Assembly: GCA_028023455.1 (NCBI GenBank)
Contig: JAQFVV010006221.1
Location: 3,609,166 to 3,673,165 of the forward strand
Length of the DNA stretch: 64,000 nt
Source of the DNA: Epiperipatus broadwayi
Lineage: Eukaryota > Onychophora > Udeonychophora > Euonychophora > Peripatidae
Direction: 5' to 3'
The translations under genes were made by a program, and so were the position numbers. Position 1 is the first letter of the stretch. Each line of letters begins with the position of its first letter. Of this stretch, positions 12,720 to 24,964 are shown one piece after another. Below the pieces are notes generated by a model. That model did no database searches. It was not told the origin of the DNA and saw nothing but the letters and a program-made list of their open reading frames with translations.

Positions 12720-12795
12720 AATATGGTGTGGTGGTGGGAGATTCTGAGTCGGCTGTGAAGCTCAATCTGAGTATCAGATTGACTGCTTCAATATA
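12720..12795 (-). repeat. End fragment of the 3 kb repeat family
   Basis: Read on the minus strand this begins, just inside a TA run, with TTGAAGCAGTCAATCTGATA and continues into a diverged version of the first ~80 bp of the repeats at 4577 and 44393. It is an isolated end copy, reversed relative to the other two, showing that this terminus occurs without the rest of the 3 kb unit. Confidence 0.6.
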
Positions 12796-12799
12796 TATA

Positions 12800-15765
12800 T
12801 ATTTAAAGCTTAAAATGAAAAGTAGAAATAAACACGGACAAAATTAGATATATAATTATTTATAAAACTTGAAAAAAAAAATTGATTGACAATTTTGGAA
12901 ATACTGTACTGCATTTTATTTACAAATCAGTTGTAAGGAAAGGTATATTTCTATTAAATTTACATGACTTTTCAGATTTGACAAAAAAAGATAAAATATT
13001 TCACTGGAACTAAGAAAAGTAAATAATTTTGAAAAACAAAAGGCTTTTTTGTGTGTGTACATTAATCCTATAATCTGTTTTAATTAAAAGATTAAAAAAA
13101 AATTAGCTAATTAATTTTAATGAATGTTTAATGAAAAACAGGATCATATAATTAAATTATTAATCGCGAAGAAAAATGATTATTTATTACATTACTCTGT
13201 TTTTAAATTCCACTATCTATAATAATTAATGAGTTCAAATTAGTTATTACATGGAAGAGAGGGTAGAAAGGCAGCTGTTAGTTTTATTGTTGGTTGAGTT
13301 TGAAGATCTAGAGAAATTTGCGTTGTGGCTTTTATGTAAATTTACAGCCTAATATGTAAGAAGTTGACCACTCATTTGGCATCAGTCCTTCAAATTATAC
13401 AAACTAAATACCCTAACATTTGCCATACTGAACATGAAAATAAGAAGTTTGCTTACTGTTCTACCCCCGGACATGACAATAAAAAGATAGCGTATTTGAG
13501 ATTCCAATGTGATATTTTAACTTATGCTCCTTTAGATACATATGGAAAAATGGACGAAAAAAAGCTATTAGCAGTTGTATATACATATTGTTCATGTACG
13601 AGATTTCAATAACATATGATTAAACATATTGAGGCACCGATATTTTAAGTAATTATGAATCACAAATAGAAGAATTGGCTGGTTATTAAAATAAATATAT
13701 TCACGGACTGACTCTGCTACTGAGAGAAAAAAAATTATTCACCTCAATTTATTTTACTTTTTTTTTTTTTTAAAGAAATGATTTTTTAAAAAGTCATAAC
13801 TGGAAGTAAACTACTTTTAAATAAATTGATTAGTTAAAGAGAAAAGTGATTAGGAAAAAATTGTTAAAAAATGATTGACCAATGAAACTTTTGTACAAGT
13901 CTCCAGGAACAGAGGTTCTAAGTAGTTTCTTTAAATATAAAAAAAAATCTCTCTTAAAATAATAGACTAATAAATGTTCTTTTTTAATAACAGTTGAAAT
14001 TCCAGATTTTAGGTAAACAACATATTGTTAAAAATAATTATAATTAAAAATTAAGAATTAAGAATTTGAAATTATTTATTTTTATATTACAACAAGCATA
14101 TGTGTGCATTTCATTTTTATTAACTTCATGATTATCGAAATATTTTGCTTTACCTATATGCACGGTTTTGTTGTTACATATATATGCATTATGTTAACCA
14201 TTATTTATATACCTTTGTAAGTATAACTGCTGGAATTATTAATTTATGGAAATAGTATCTTTATTTATAAGTCAAAATCATAATGAAGTGTTTCTATCAT
14301 AGAGTATTTAACAAACCGATCGTTTTTATAACTACTTTTTTAAATTAGAAAATGGATTAATCATTACTTTAAGTTTTTCCAGTGAAGTTATTTAAATATG
14401 TGTTTTTCGTACCGGTTCAATAGATACTTTAGGCCATTTTTGAAACCAAGGGAAGACACAAAACCATTGCTGGCATAATCAAGCGTTAAAAAAAAAATTA
14501 GATAATGCCAAAAATTAATAATAAAGTGTTCCCAATATTTTTCCCAATCTGCATAAAAAAATTTTATTTTCATCGAAAAAGAAATTTAAAATTTCATAGA
14601 AATAAGCTATAAACTGTTCGTGATATTTTGTCCCCCAAATCAATTATTAAACTATCATAGAAACAAGTATAACTACTTATCCAATATATGACTGCAAAAT
14701 AAAATATTAAAACAAGATAAAAATATGATAAAAAAAATTATTAGCATAATTAAAACACTACCAATATTATGTTAAACAAAAAAATAAATAAGTGAAATAA
14801 AAGTTTCAAAAACAATAGTAATTAACAAATGATAAAAATAAATTTTTAGTATAATCAAATCACTATGGATATGTGCTTAAACTGAAAATATTTTACTTTT
14901 AAAATATGATGGCAGAATATAAACAAGTGCTTAACAAACATATGACAAATATGGCATTAGAAAAAAAAGTACATAAACTAACATAAAAATTAATAGATTA
15001 CATTTAAACCAAAAGTATTTTAATATTACAATCAACAACAAAAACAATAAATTCAGATTATCAAAACTATTAATTTATGTTGATTTTTGAACACAAATAA
15101 TTTTTTTTTATTATCTGAAATTGGAAGGTCATAGACCACATTTCCACACCCATTAGAAAAGGAAAATGGAAATGAGAAAAAACTATTGGGGTTCACATTT
15201 AATCTCATAATGCTGTGGTATTATAGTAGTCTCTTGATATTTAAGCTATAAAAATAAATCATAATACCTGATTAAAGTGTAAACAATTTTTTAAATGTTC
15301 ATAATCTTAATGTAATATGAATATTTGTATGAGTGGAAACCCTATAAAAATTATGTGGAAAATATTTGTTTTATGTTGACCAATTTGATTAGTAAATAGA
15401 TCAAATATTACCTGTAAATATCTTAGTGAGGTTAAAATAGAAAGCTGTGTCAGAATTATCTTACTAATTTTGACGTGGTTAAATGTTTGACATCTACATA
15501 TAAAGTGGGACAGAAATAATACTTTGTCCATCAAATAAAAATTAAAATGACAGTTTCTTTTTTAAGATTTTTTTAAATCTGTAAATGTTATTTGTTAATT
15601 GTTTTTTTTTAAATTATATGCAATTGTTTTATTTGTTACTAATAGTAATAAACATCTGTAAATGGCTTTTTTTTTTTTTTTTGGAAATTTGTTTTGAGTT
15701 TTAATTGTTAGGTCTATTTTCTAATTGCTTTTTTATATTTGATGTGGCAGCAGTCAATTTCTGAT
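12800..15765. other. A+T-rich stretch, weak coding hints only
   Basis: An 82-codon frame at 13364-13612 (plus) has mixed, fairly protein-like composition with several His and Cys residues but no motif I recognise. A minus-strand stretch near 14390-14580 resembles part of the large inverted repeat at 54245-55305 (both read as M-K-F/I-x-F-F-Y-x-D-W-x-K-Y), so it is probably a member of the same repeat family. The rest is featureless A+T-rich DNA. Confidence 0.35.
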
Positions 15766-15769
15766 CATC

Positions 15770-16200
15770 TATTTAACTATCTATTTACCTGCATACCTAT
15801 TTATCTATCTATCTATCTATTTATCTGCCTATCTATTTGCCTATCTGTTTATCTACCTAATTATTCATTCATGCATAAGTCTATTTATCCTGTTATCTAT
15901 CTAGCCATCCATCTATTTATATCTATTCATCAATCTATTATCGATCTATATATCTTTCTATATATTTATATTTCCATCCATTCATTCATCTATCTATCTA
16001 CCTATCAGCTTATCTCCTTATCTATTTATCTGTCTATTTAACTATATCTGACTTTTTGGCTATATTCATACATCTTTCTAATTCAACTATCCATTTATCT
16101 ATCCATTCATCATTTCATCTATAGCACATAGATAGGAAGGTAAGCAGAAAGATAAGAATAGATACATAGATAAATCAATTAATGGATATATAGATACAAA
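15770..16200. repeat. Degenerate CTAT/ATAG microsatellite that inverts
   Basis: From about 15770 to 16125 the plus strand is an imperfect run of CTAT, TTAT and CCAT tetranucleotides. From about 16128 to 16200 it switches to the complementary ATAG/AGAT type, so the two parts can pair as a hairpin. The isoleucine/serine/tyrosine-rich open frame across it is simply the translation of this repeat and not a gene. Confidence 0.8.
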
Positions 16201-16447
16201 GACAAATATATAAATAAACAAGTAATATTATGTATCAGTCACAAGTTTATATTTTTTAAAAATTATGTGGTTTTTATTATTTTTGATTTCCTTGAATTTG
16301 ATCTGCCCACAATCAAAAACCAATAATTTTTAGATATCTTGGGGTAATATTATGGTCAATTACAAGTTTTTAGCTAGGTAACAAATAGCATGATAATCCA
16401 AATCCAAGAAAAAGATTAGTAAAATGTGCTATATATATATATTATAC

Positions 16448-18120
16448 CGGACAAAAGCTTTAGACTCGCATAAACTGACCACCAGGGCGCCACTAGTCCA
16501 AAATTTGGAACTAGACATTTATTTTTAAGGGGTTACAGGATATGCGAATCGAATGCGCCGGACTAGCTCAATCAAGCAAATGAGATCTATGTTTTGTTCA
16601 GTGAGTTGGAAAGGTAGCAACAGAAAACAAAATCAACTAAGTAAATGAATAAATGAATAATTTTATTAAAAGTATGATTAAATAAACATAAATCTAAATA
16701 ATAATCGTTAAAGCACACTTAAAATATGTACTACACGTACATTCATCAAAATTGAACTAAAATATTTATATGGCTTTGAGAACGATTTCCTGTGCATGAA
16801 AGAGTGCAAAATACTGGCAGTAGCAGAAGTATTAGTAAGTATACAGTGATCTCACGCCAGACAGAAGAAGTTAGCTTCCTGCTTATAACCCATAGTTAGG
16901 AAAAGAGATTTATGTCAAAACAGAAGAAATACGAAGGTAGCTTCCAAAACATTAATAATAATAATAAAAAAAGTGTTGAAAGTTATTATTTTCAATCGAT
17001 TGACCTCCCTCTGAATGAGACAGGCTAGGAGCTCACGATCTACCTATTGAGAGGGTTATAACGATCGTATGTGCCCTTAATAAACAAATTGGAAGCTTGA
17101 AGAAATAAAACTAAGAACCATTATATTTCTTAATAGTCTAAGAAATAAGAAAGTAGCTTCCAAAACATTAATAATAATAATAATAAAGAGTGTTGAAAGT
17201 TATTACTTTCAATCGATTGACCTCCCTCTGAGTGAGACAGGCTAGGAGCTCATGATCTACCTATTGAGAGGGTTAAAACGATCGTACGTGCCCCTAATAA
17301 ACGAATTGGAAGCTTGAAGAAATAAAACTAAGAACTATTATATTTCTTAATAGTCTATTATAAATAAAGTTTCACGACATAAGTAGAACTAATAATAAAA
17401 TGGGTCACGAGCCAGAAGTCAATTAAAATAATCTGTAATATCCAGACAGCTTTCTATAATAAAAGGGATGTGAGATTATAAATAAACTATTATTTTACTT
17501 ACTAAGACTTAAATAGGACGGACAGTAATAGGTTTGAAACTAGCACTCGTTAAAAAAAAAAAAAATTTCAAGCACACAGAAATCGAATTACATAAGATAC
17601 AACTTGAAAAACATTTATATTTAAAAACAAAAGGGAACAAATCTAAGACAACATTATTTAAATTGCAAAAATGTAAGGTACCTTAATAATTTATTTCAAT
17701 GCTAGTGCACTAGACTTCTTAGGTTAGTCCGTTGCTCTGGATTCACTGACGGTAGGCTTGGGCGAGTTGGTTAGTGGTTTCTTTGGAGCCGGTTCTTATG
17801 GCATTGTAGGCAGTTAATGGAGACACAGGACGTCCGAACCTATCCTGGTGAGAAGCTTAGCACATCATGGTAAAGAAAATATTCTTGCTGTAGGTTTAAT
17901 GTTCATTCTAGGTAGAATAATTACTGGATCAGCTTTCAGAATATGCAGGAATCGTTCTTTCCAAGTATTTTGGCAGGAATCGTGCAATTCTCCTGTCAGA
18001 GTTGGTGTCTGTCTCTTTGCGCTGGTGCAAGTATTCTAGCTGATGCCAGTATTGAAAGCTAGTCCAAGATAATCCAATGGCATGATTCAACCTGTTATAT
18101 CTGAATCATATCTCCTAAAC
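16448..18120. mobile_element. Unclassified transposon-like block
   Basis: This block begins right after a TA run with a CCGGAC motif and has higher G+C and complexity than its surroundings up to about 18120. It includes CCACCAGGGCGCCAC near 16480, a ~216-bp tandem duplication at 16937-17362, and a G+C-raised part at 17690-18060. No terminal repeats or transposase/polymerase motifs were found. A TGGCAGGAATCG string near 17968 could be a tRNA primer-binding site of an LTR element, but there is no matching LTR. The 63-codon open frame at 17848-18039 is unassigned. I infer a degraded or non-autonomous element; the class is unknown. Confidence 0.4.
16937..17362 (+). repeat. Two ~216-bp tandem direct copies
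   Basis: Unit 1 starts at 16937 and unit 2 at 17153, both with GTAGCTTCCAAAACATTAAT. Both contain a TAA trinucleotide run of different length, then TTTCAATCGATTGACCTCCC, GAGACAGGCTAGGAGCTCA, CCTATTGAGAGGGTT, CGATCGTA and finish TTTCTTAATAGTCTA. They differ by scattered substitutions and the TAA run length. This is a local duplication inside the 16448-18120 block. Confidence 0.9.
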
Positions 18121-18124
18121 CAAT

Positions 18125-19845
18125 TACCAAACTTTTTCTTTTTAATTGAAATTTAAAAATTCTCGATCTAGATAACAATAGTTATCTAATTAACAAAATA
18201 AATTGCCCTTTACAGATCTAGGAATTAACTAATGAAAAATTCTTTTCTTTTTGTTTTCTTTCTTTTTTAATTAGCCTTATCAATCTAAATCCCCAAATCT
18301 GAAAAGCAATCTATTTGTACACTTTACTTTTACATAAATTTAACAAAAAAAAAAAAATCTTAGTTTTCTTTTATTTTCAAAATTAAAATTAAAAACCAAA
18401 TATAACTGTGGTATTAAAATATAATTCCCACGCACATACATATATATTTGTACAAGCATTAAAAAAAAAACTTTTAATCAAGTTTTACAAACGAAACCTT
18501 ATATAAAAATTTATTTTATTTTCTTCACCCCTATAAAACTATAATTTTTGTAATGGTGTCTTAAACATTCATTACAATATATATATATATCTGTATTATT
18601 GGTATTAAAATAAAATATTCCAGATATCACCAGAATACATCTCAGGATCCCATATTCCAAAATCAGACACTCTGACTCTATAACTGTGCTGTACTTAATA
18701 TACTACATCAGTAGTTATAAAATATGACTGACAAATGTAATTATCTACTATATGACTGTTCTCCAAAATTGTTGATGGGAAATTCTATTCATTATTTTAA
18801 TTATTGATGATTAATTATGTCATGAGTAAGAAGACAGTTATTTTTTCCATTTGTTATTATAGCACCTCCAATATATCATTTATAGATTGGTATAAATTAT
18901 TTATTGTGGGTGGAAGATTAATCCATCCTAATGTGTAGTTTTTAGTAATAAATACATTCTCCTGTGCATTCTACTAGTTAAAAATGAATTTACCCATAGA
19001 GATGGAAAAGGTAAATTCATTGGTAGTTTATATATGAATTTGTCATTAAACATATATGCTAGCGCTGCATATGTTTGAATATACATATTTTTTATTTTAC
19101 TAATAACAGAGTTGCTTATGCAATATTGTCAATACTCCACACATAGACAAATATATCTGTGAACATTTAGTCATTTTAATTGTGCTCCTAAATATTAACA
19201 CACTTTAGCAATTGAATAATATTAAATGTCTCTATATTATTTATTTACATAAAGTGTGGAGGAATATTTTTTGTTTGTTTCTTTCTTTGAGAAAAAATGC
19301 TTGAAGTATTCATTCAAGTCGATAAATCATAAAATCATCTCTCCCACCCCTTAATAGAAGGCTGAGATACACATATGATGAAATATTGAAATAAGAATTT
19401 GTCACACACATTTAATAAATGTGTGAAACATATTTTAACAATATTATTATTTATACATATATTATCTTGTTAATCAATAATAATAATCTTTATTATTATT
19501 ATTATTATATCAATCGGTAGAAAATAATAAAAGGTACTTCATCAATTAAGCAGATAAAATGGATTAAACAATTTTCTTTAGGATTATTTATATATACATT
19601 AATGAACAATAAAATATATATATTTTCAACTTTTGTTTTTATCAGTGTGTCTTTCAACTTAACTCAATACTTCACAAACATCCATCAGCCCAGAAATCAC
19701 ATTAACTTCTTTGCATATGGATGCATTTTGAAATATCTACTTCACTTTTTCTTTGTGAGCAAGACATTCGTAGCACAGATTATAATTTAACTTCATATAC
19801 ATAGTTTTAAATACACTTAAATTTAACTTCATGTATGTATTTTTA
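18125..19845. other. A+T-rich stretch, no gene seen
   Basis: Contains a TA run near 18575, a short inverted pair AATGAATTTACC/GGTAAATTCATT near 18983-19022 and a TAA/TTA microsatellite with opposite-strand halves near 19472-19508. No gene supported. Confidence 0.45.
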
Positions 19846-19850
19846 GATGT

Positions 19851-19945
19851 TATATATAGAGCTCACAGTTTTACAGAATATCCCCAATCCCAGATCAATT
19901 TCTGCTACTGGCTTCCTCAGTGAGATGTTAGGATATTCAAGAATT
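19851..19945. repeat. Single unit related to the 20172-20614 foldback
   Basis: TATATATAGAGCTCAC followed by CAGAATATCCCCAATCCCAG, TTTCTGCTACTGGCTTCCTC and GTGAGATGTTAGGATATTC is one copy of the ~82-bp unit that is repeated in direct and inverted orientation inside the neighbouring foldback. A shorter, more diverged relative lies near 22655-22700. Confidence 0.7.
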
Positions 19946-20171
19946 AGATTAAAAATACCAGAACAAGCTCAGTACTTTATCTAATGAAGAACTATTAAGT
20001 AGAAAATCTGAAATTCTCAGACACTCATATTTCTTTCACTCCAGCTATCTAACTTAAATATCCATATGGGACTGAACCAAGTTCATATACATCATATATT
20101 AATAACTTTAGCAATATAAAATCAGCAAAGCCTTAATAGCAAAAAATAAAATTACAAAGAAATCAAGGCTA

Positions 20172-20614
20172 ATGTCACATGACCTAATTTAACAAGCTTG
20201 TATTACAAATATATATAGAGCTCACAAATAAGCTCTTAACAAGCTTTGCAGAATATCCTCAACCCCAGACCAGTTTCTGCTACTGACTTAATCAATGAGG
20301 TGCTAGGATATAAGCTCTTAACAAGCTTTGCAAAATATCTCCAACTCCAGACGGGTTTCTGCTGCTGGCTTCCTCAGTAAGATATTCAAGCATCCTAGCA
20401 TCTCATTGAGGAAGCCAGCAGCAGAAACCAGTCTGGAGTTGGGGATATTCTACAAAGTTTTTAATGCTTGAATATCCTAGCACCTCATTGAGGAAGCCAG
20501 TAGCAGAAACTGGTCTGGGGTTGGGTATATTCTGCAAAGCTTGTTAAGAGCTTATTTGTGAGCTCTATATATAACATTTGCAATACAAGCTTGTTAAATT
20601 AGGTCATGTGACAT
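20172..20614. mobile_element. Compound foldback element with 82-bp modules
   Basis: The outer ends are inverted copies: ATGTCACATGACCTAATTTA on the left and its complement ending at 20614, continuing through AACAAGCTTGTATTAC and a TA run with GAGCTC. Each arm holds two copies of a ~82-bp unit (left starts 20231 and 20313, with AGCTCTTAACAAGCTTTGCA; right arm units inverted at about 20388-20550). Each unit includes CCAGACCAGTTTCTGCTACT and a CAATGAGGTGCTAGGATAT-like tail. The centre of symmetry is near 20388. The whole segment could fold into one long hairpin. No protein is encoded. Consistent with a foldback-type non-autonomous DNA transposon; no clear target duplication. Confidence 0.8.
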
Positions 20615-20629
20615 ATGACTTGATTTTAT

Positions 20630-22400
20630 TGTAATTATATTTTTAGATATATTTTAAACTCTACCCTATTCCACATTTCTGAATCATATGACCAAAAACA
20701 TGCTCAAAAGATAAATAACTCCAAGATACACACTTTCTGCTAACCCAACATGAATTATTTATTACAGATTACAATTCCTTAGTCAAATCATTTTATTAGT
20801 ATTATATAGTCAGCAAATGACTATTTGATTACAAGTATCAAATTTTCTGCATTAACACCTTTGACACAAATCACTATTAGAAGTGGTGATACACAAGTGA
20901 TGAAATAAGTGAAATATGAATTTAGAACACATATTTAATAAAAATATAAAATATATTTTTACAATATTATTATTTATATATGTATAATAATGTTATTAAT
21001 CAGTGATAATAAATAAAGTTTCTTGCTATTAGTATTAATAGATGAAAAATAATAAAAGCTACACTATCAATCAAGCTAATTTTATTTAGAATTATTTATA
21101 TACATATTAAGGAATGATAAAATAAATGTTTATATCTTTACATTACAAAATCATTTATATTGTGCAGAATCAAAATATATTTAGTTAATTTAATTACAAG
21201 ATGAGAGGACTTATGATTTATGATTAACAAAATCAATGATTTTTTTATTTATAGGTTTTGGTTTTCTTATTTATTTTTGATATATTCAATGTATTATTAC
21301 TTTTCTTAAAATCTACACTCTTCTTCCTTTATTGATATTTACAATTATTAATATGTACACTTGTACAAAATTCTCATTACATGAAATATACATGATATTG
21401 TATTATAAAAATTTAATATTAACATTATGCATACTAAATGTCAAGTTTCTCATTATTTTTTTGGATGATAAAGTAATTAATTATAGACTTTCATTCATAA
21501 CTCTGTATTGCAATTAATTAAAAATATCAGGATACTTATGAAAGATATTTCTTGCAAAAAATTCGCTAGATCTTGAAATATCATATTAATATTTGAATTT
21601 TCAATCACAGTTAATCCAACTATATCTATACTTATTTTTTTTGTTTGACGCTATTAACGTAGTAGTGATCTATTTATTTATATATAAAAAACATATAAAT
21701 GCATTATTTAAATTATATGTGTAACAGAGCGATAATTATTTAAATATAATAATTACATTTATTTATATAATAATTTTGAAAACCAATAATTATTTAAGAG
21801 TTATAATATTGAATAACAAATAAATCTATCTAATGATTATTTTTGATGAGTTTTCTGTCACATAAAAAGAAATAAATTTTACATTTTTTTATTTTAAAAC
21901 TTTTTTTTACATCTAAACATTATAGAGAGATTGAGAAAAGGAGTTAAATCTTTTGTCAATCAGAAACATTTCTTAATACAAATAATTGGTAATATGATTT
22001 ATTATAATGATTTTAACTAATTTAATCTAGATTAAAACTTATCCTTGGAAATGTTCTACATGTAATGTTATCTTTCAAAGATATTTATATTAATATGTAA
22101 TAAATTTTGCATAATTTTTTTTTTAAATCAGAATTTTTTATCTTCTTAATTCAAGATTTAATGGATAGTATTTTTAACTCCATTTATACTTTTGTCAAAA
22201 TCAGAATATTGGTTAAAAGGCATCTTAAAATGTCATTAGTTTATTTTTCCAGTGCCTACAATTATATGTTTGAAATATAAGATCATAGTGTATGTATCAA
22301 ACTGTCTTAAATATAAGTGTCATTATTCCATTCTTACAACAGTTTGGAAAACTTCATCAATTTAGATATTTGATATAAAATTTGTCAATAATATCTATAT
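20630..22400. other. A+T-rich stretch, no gene seen
   Basis: No gene or structured repeat supported; several long A and T tracts. Confidence 0.4.
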
Positions 22401-22558
22401 TTCTTGATCTGCTTTTTTAGGGTGCATAACAATTCTGGACTATTTTGCTTTTTTTATTATTACATAGATTTTCTATCGACAAAAGGTGTCTTTTCCTTGT
22501 TTTATTAACAATAGTGCTATATGATCTTTTGAGAATTCTCTTCTTAAAACAGTAGCAA

Positions 22559-22612
22559 ACTGTCCATACAGTAGTGCCAACCAGTGTAAAACATAGTAAC
22601 CAATGGATGAAA
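22559..22612 (-). repeat. Short dispersed repeat, copy 1
   Basis: CCATACAGTAGTGCCA followed by a diverged block and CCAATGGATG recurs at 42373-42425 in the same orientation. A 69-codon minus-strand frame (22417-22626) runs through it, but since the similarity is to non-coding repeat DNA I do not call a gene. Possibly the end of a transposon family. Confidence 0.5.
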
Positions 22613-22807
22613 GAAGGTTTGGGCATAAAATCCCTATCTAATGATAACTCAACCAGTATCCCCAGACTAGTTTTTAGCCTGTGGCTTTAATCAGTGTTGA
22701 ACTTTAAATCTGAGAACACTGTACCTAGATCTTAGGAAACAGCCATGTTTTATTTTTTTAATTAAATATAAAGCTATGAGTCCAAAATAAAAACACAATA
22801 AAGTTTA

Positions 22808-23050
22808 ATAAACATAATAAGTGCACTTATACACAACTATAGAGAAACTTGTTATTTCTATAAATTAAATAAGGCTAAGTGCTTTTAAAAGCTTATTTTA
22901 CTGCTCTCATATTCATAGCTGGAAAATATTATGACTCTCCAGCTATAATTATGAGAGCAGTAAAATAAGCTTTTGAAAGCACTTAGCCTTATTTAATTTA
23001 TAGAAATAACAAGCTTCTCTGTAGTTGTGTATAAGCATACTTATTTTGTT
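22808..23050. repeat. ~240-bp near-perfect palindrome
   Basis: Two arms of roughly 115 bp are inverted copies with few mismatches and a short centre near 22930. Left-arm landmarks are CTTATACACAACTATAGAGA, TTATTTCTATAAATTAAATA, AGGCTAAGTGCTTTTAAAAG and TTTTACTGCTCTCAT; the right arm carries the complements in reverse order. Both outer ends read AATAAACA-AATAAGT-like. With so small a spacer it would form a long hairpin as RNA or a cruciform as DNA. Most likely a MITE-like foldback; no coding content. Confidence 0.85.
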
Positions 23051-23054
23051 TATT

Positions 23055-24740
23055 ATATTCTGGATAGAAGAAGTTCAAACAGTTAACACCATTACAATAA
23101 AGTCTAGTAATTTTTTTTTTTGGCTTTCTTTAGTATTGCATAGTTTTAACTCTTTACATAATTAATTCTTTCTTGTATTATTTTCCAGAATTTTAGATAA
23201 TCAATTTTTTTAATGCACCACTTTTAAATATTTTCATATATCTTCTTTTATGGATGGATACATTGCCTTTCCTCAGTTATAAAACTAAAATACTTTTTTA
23301 TCTCTTTAGAGTATCATTTATCTTCATACTCAACTGGGTTATGTTTAAAATCATCATTCAAAATCAGCCATCCTTTTAAAATAATTTTCATGTTATAGTT
23401 AAATGTATTGGATTATTTCTGAAAGTTAAGAATATCATAAGATAATTCTGTTTATTTTAACAACTCCTTTTAGTTAAAATGTCTGATTAAGATTAATTTC
23501 CAATAAAATTTAATAGATTTTTAGCAAATAATGTTTTTACAGAGCAATGCATTCATGTAAACTTATACTGTCAATTATTTCACAATAGCTCTTCCAGATT
23601 AATTATACAACTTTTCAAACTTTAGATTTATGTTTTTATTTAGATCATTTTCGACATTAGTGACAATTAAAATAAAAGATAAATAAAGTGTTATAAATCC
23701 CACAAAAAAACTTTTAACAAAAAATTAAAGATAAAAAATATAAAAAATAAAATATTCATTTGCTTAATCACTAACACTTTTACTACGAGATCTAATTGCT
23801 TAATATTTTAATGAAAAGCACTTACAGTTTATGGCTGTTGAATATTTTAATTTTGTATTATATTGTCTAGAACTAATTTTATTTCAAAATTAAACATCTT
23901 GTGATTATTCTGATTTTAAATTTTAATTCAAATTTGCCATCATATTGGATAACCTTTTAAAAAAAATATCATAAGCTTATAATTGCTTATTCTGATTATC
24001 AAGATTAACTTTTAATACTTTTCTTGTCAAATTGAATATCATTGTAAATATCAAATTGTCAGTAAATCATTGTTGCATTAATTACAGACTAAACATCCAA
24101 CAATTCAATGGCTTTTTGATTAAATAATATTTCAAAATAAAAAGTCTTATTCTGTTCAACATTTCCATGAATTCTGGAATTACATCTCAAAAAAATTAAA
24201 ATGTAGCCACAGGAAATTTCTTATGTGTGGGATCCTTTATAACTTAAGTAAAAGATAAGGTCATTACCATGCAATTATTATTAATAAAGTTATCTTCTAA
24301 TAAAATAAAACAATCATGAAACATGAAAAAAAATAATGGTCAAGGAATAAATATTAAGGTTTTATTTAATGTAAAATATTAAATGATAATATGCAATTTC
24401 TGACATACAACTTAATTTTGTATAAAGTATATAGCAAAATAAGCACATAAACATTTTTTTTACTAGTATTATCAGTATAGATCAGTTCAAAAAAGTAAAG
24501 AATGTGATTAATGATATAAAAAAAAGTTAATAGTAAATAAATAAATTGGCAAGTGATAAAAAGTTGCTTCTTTCACACAAAACAATTTAAGAGAAAGATG
24601 AAAATATTTAATATTGAACTCAATTTATTAATATGATTTATAATAATCAACTAGTTTACTCTTCTAAAATTTAATTATAGGATAGTTGAACCCAAACTTC
24701 CAAGCTACTTCAGCTATCCATTTTATTTCATACAACCACT
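23055..24740. other. A+T-rich stretch, no gene seen
   Basis: No supported gene, repeat or inverted pair. Confidence 0.4.
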
Positions 24741-24746
24741 ACATAT

Positions 24747-24963
24747 GACCACACACATGAGAAAAAAATAAATGATCTTCAATATACATATTTGATGCTA
24801 AACCAGTACTCATCAGTTGATCAAGGTCCTATACATGAGAAATCAGAATGACTTAAAGTCAACATGGGTATAACAATAATATTGACATCATCAAGGGATT
24901 TGAGCTGGTCCAGCATGAAATATGTATATTGGAGATCATTTATTTTGTTCACATGTGTCATCA
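24747..24963. mobile_element. ~217-bp foldback (MITE-like)
   Basis: Left arm 24747-24808 (contains AATAAATGATCTTCAATATA and CATATTTGATGCTAAACCAG) and right arm 24903-24963 are inverted, imperfect copies (the right carries TATATTGGAGATCATTTATT and CTGGTCCAGCATG). The spacer is about 94 bp. No coding content and no certain target duplication. Confidence 0.7.
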
Positions 24964-24964
24964 G

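Noticed and set aside
15739-16041. 100-codon frame rich in I, S, Y and L
   Set aside because: Translation of a CTAT-type microsatellite, which has no stop in that phase.
17960-17985. LTR primer-binding site (TGGCAGGAATCG)
   Set aside because: No upstream LTR end (TG...CA) or matching second LTR was found; kept only as a remark in the block annotation.
19602-19790. Mitochondrial-like insert, suggested by a hydrophobic frame
   Set aside because: No mitochondrial protein signature or neighbouring mitochondrial tRNA; composition matches background.
22417-22626. Short membrane-protein-like gene (69 codons, minus)
   Set aside because: Half of it is the 50-bp dispersed repeat also present at 42373; no support for a gene.
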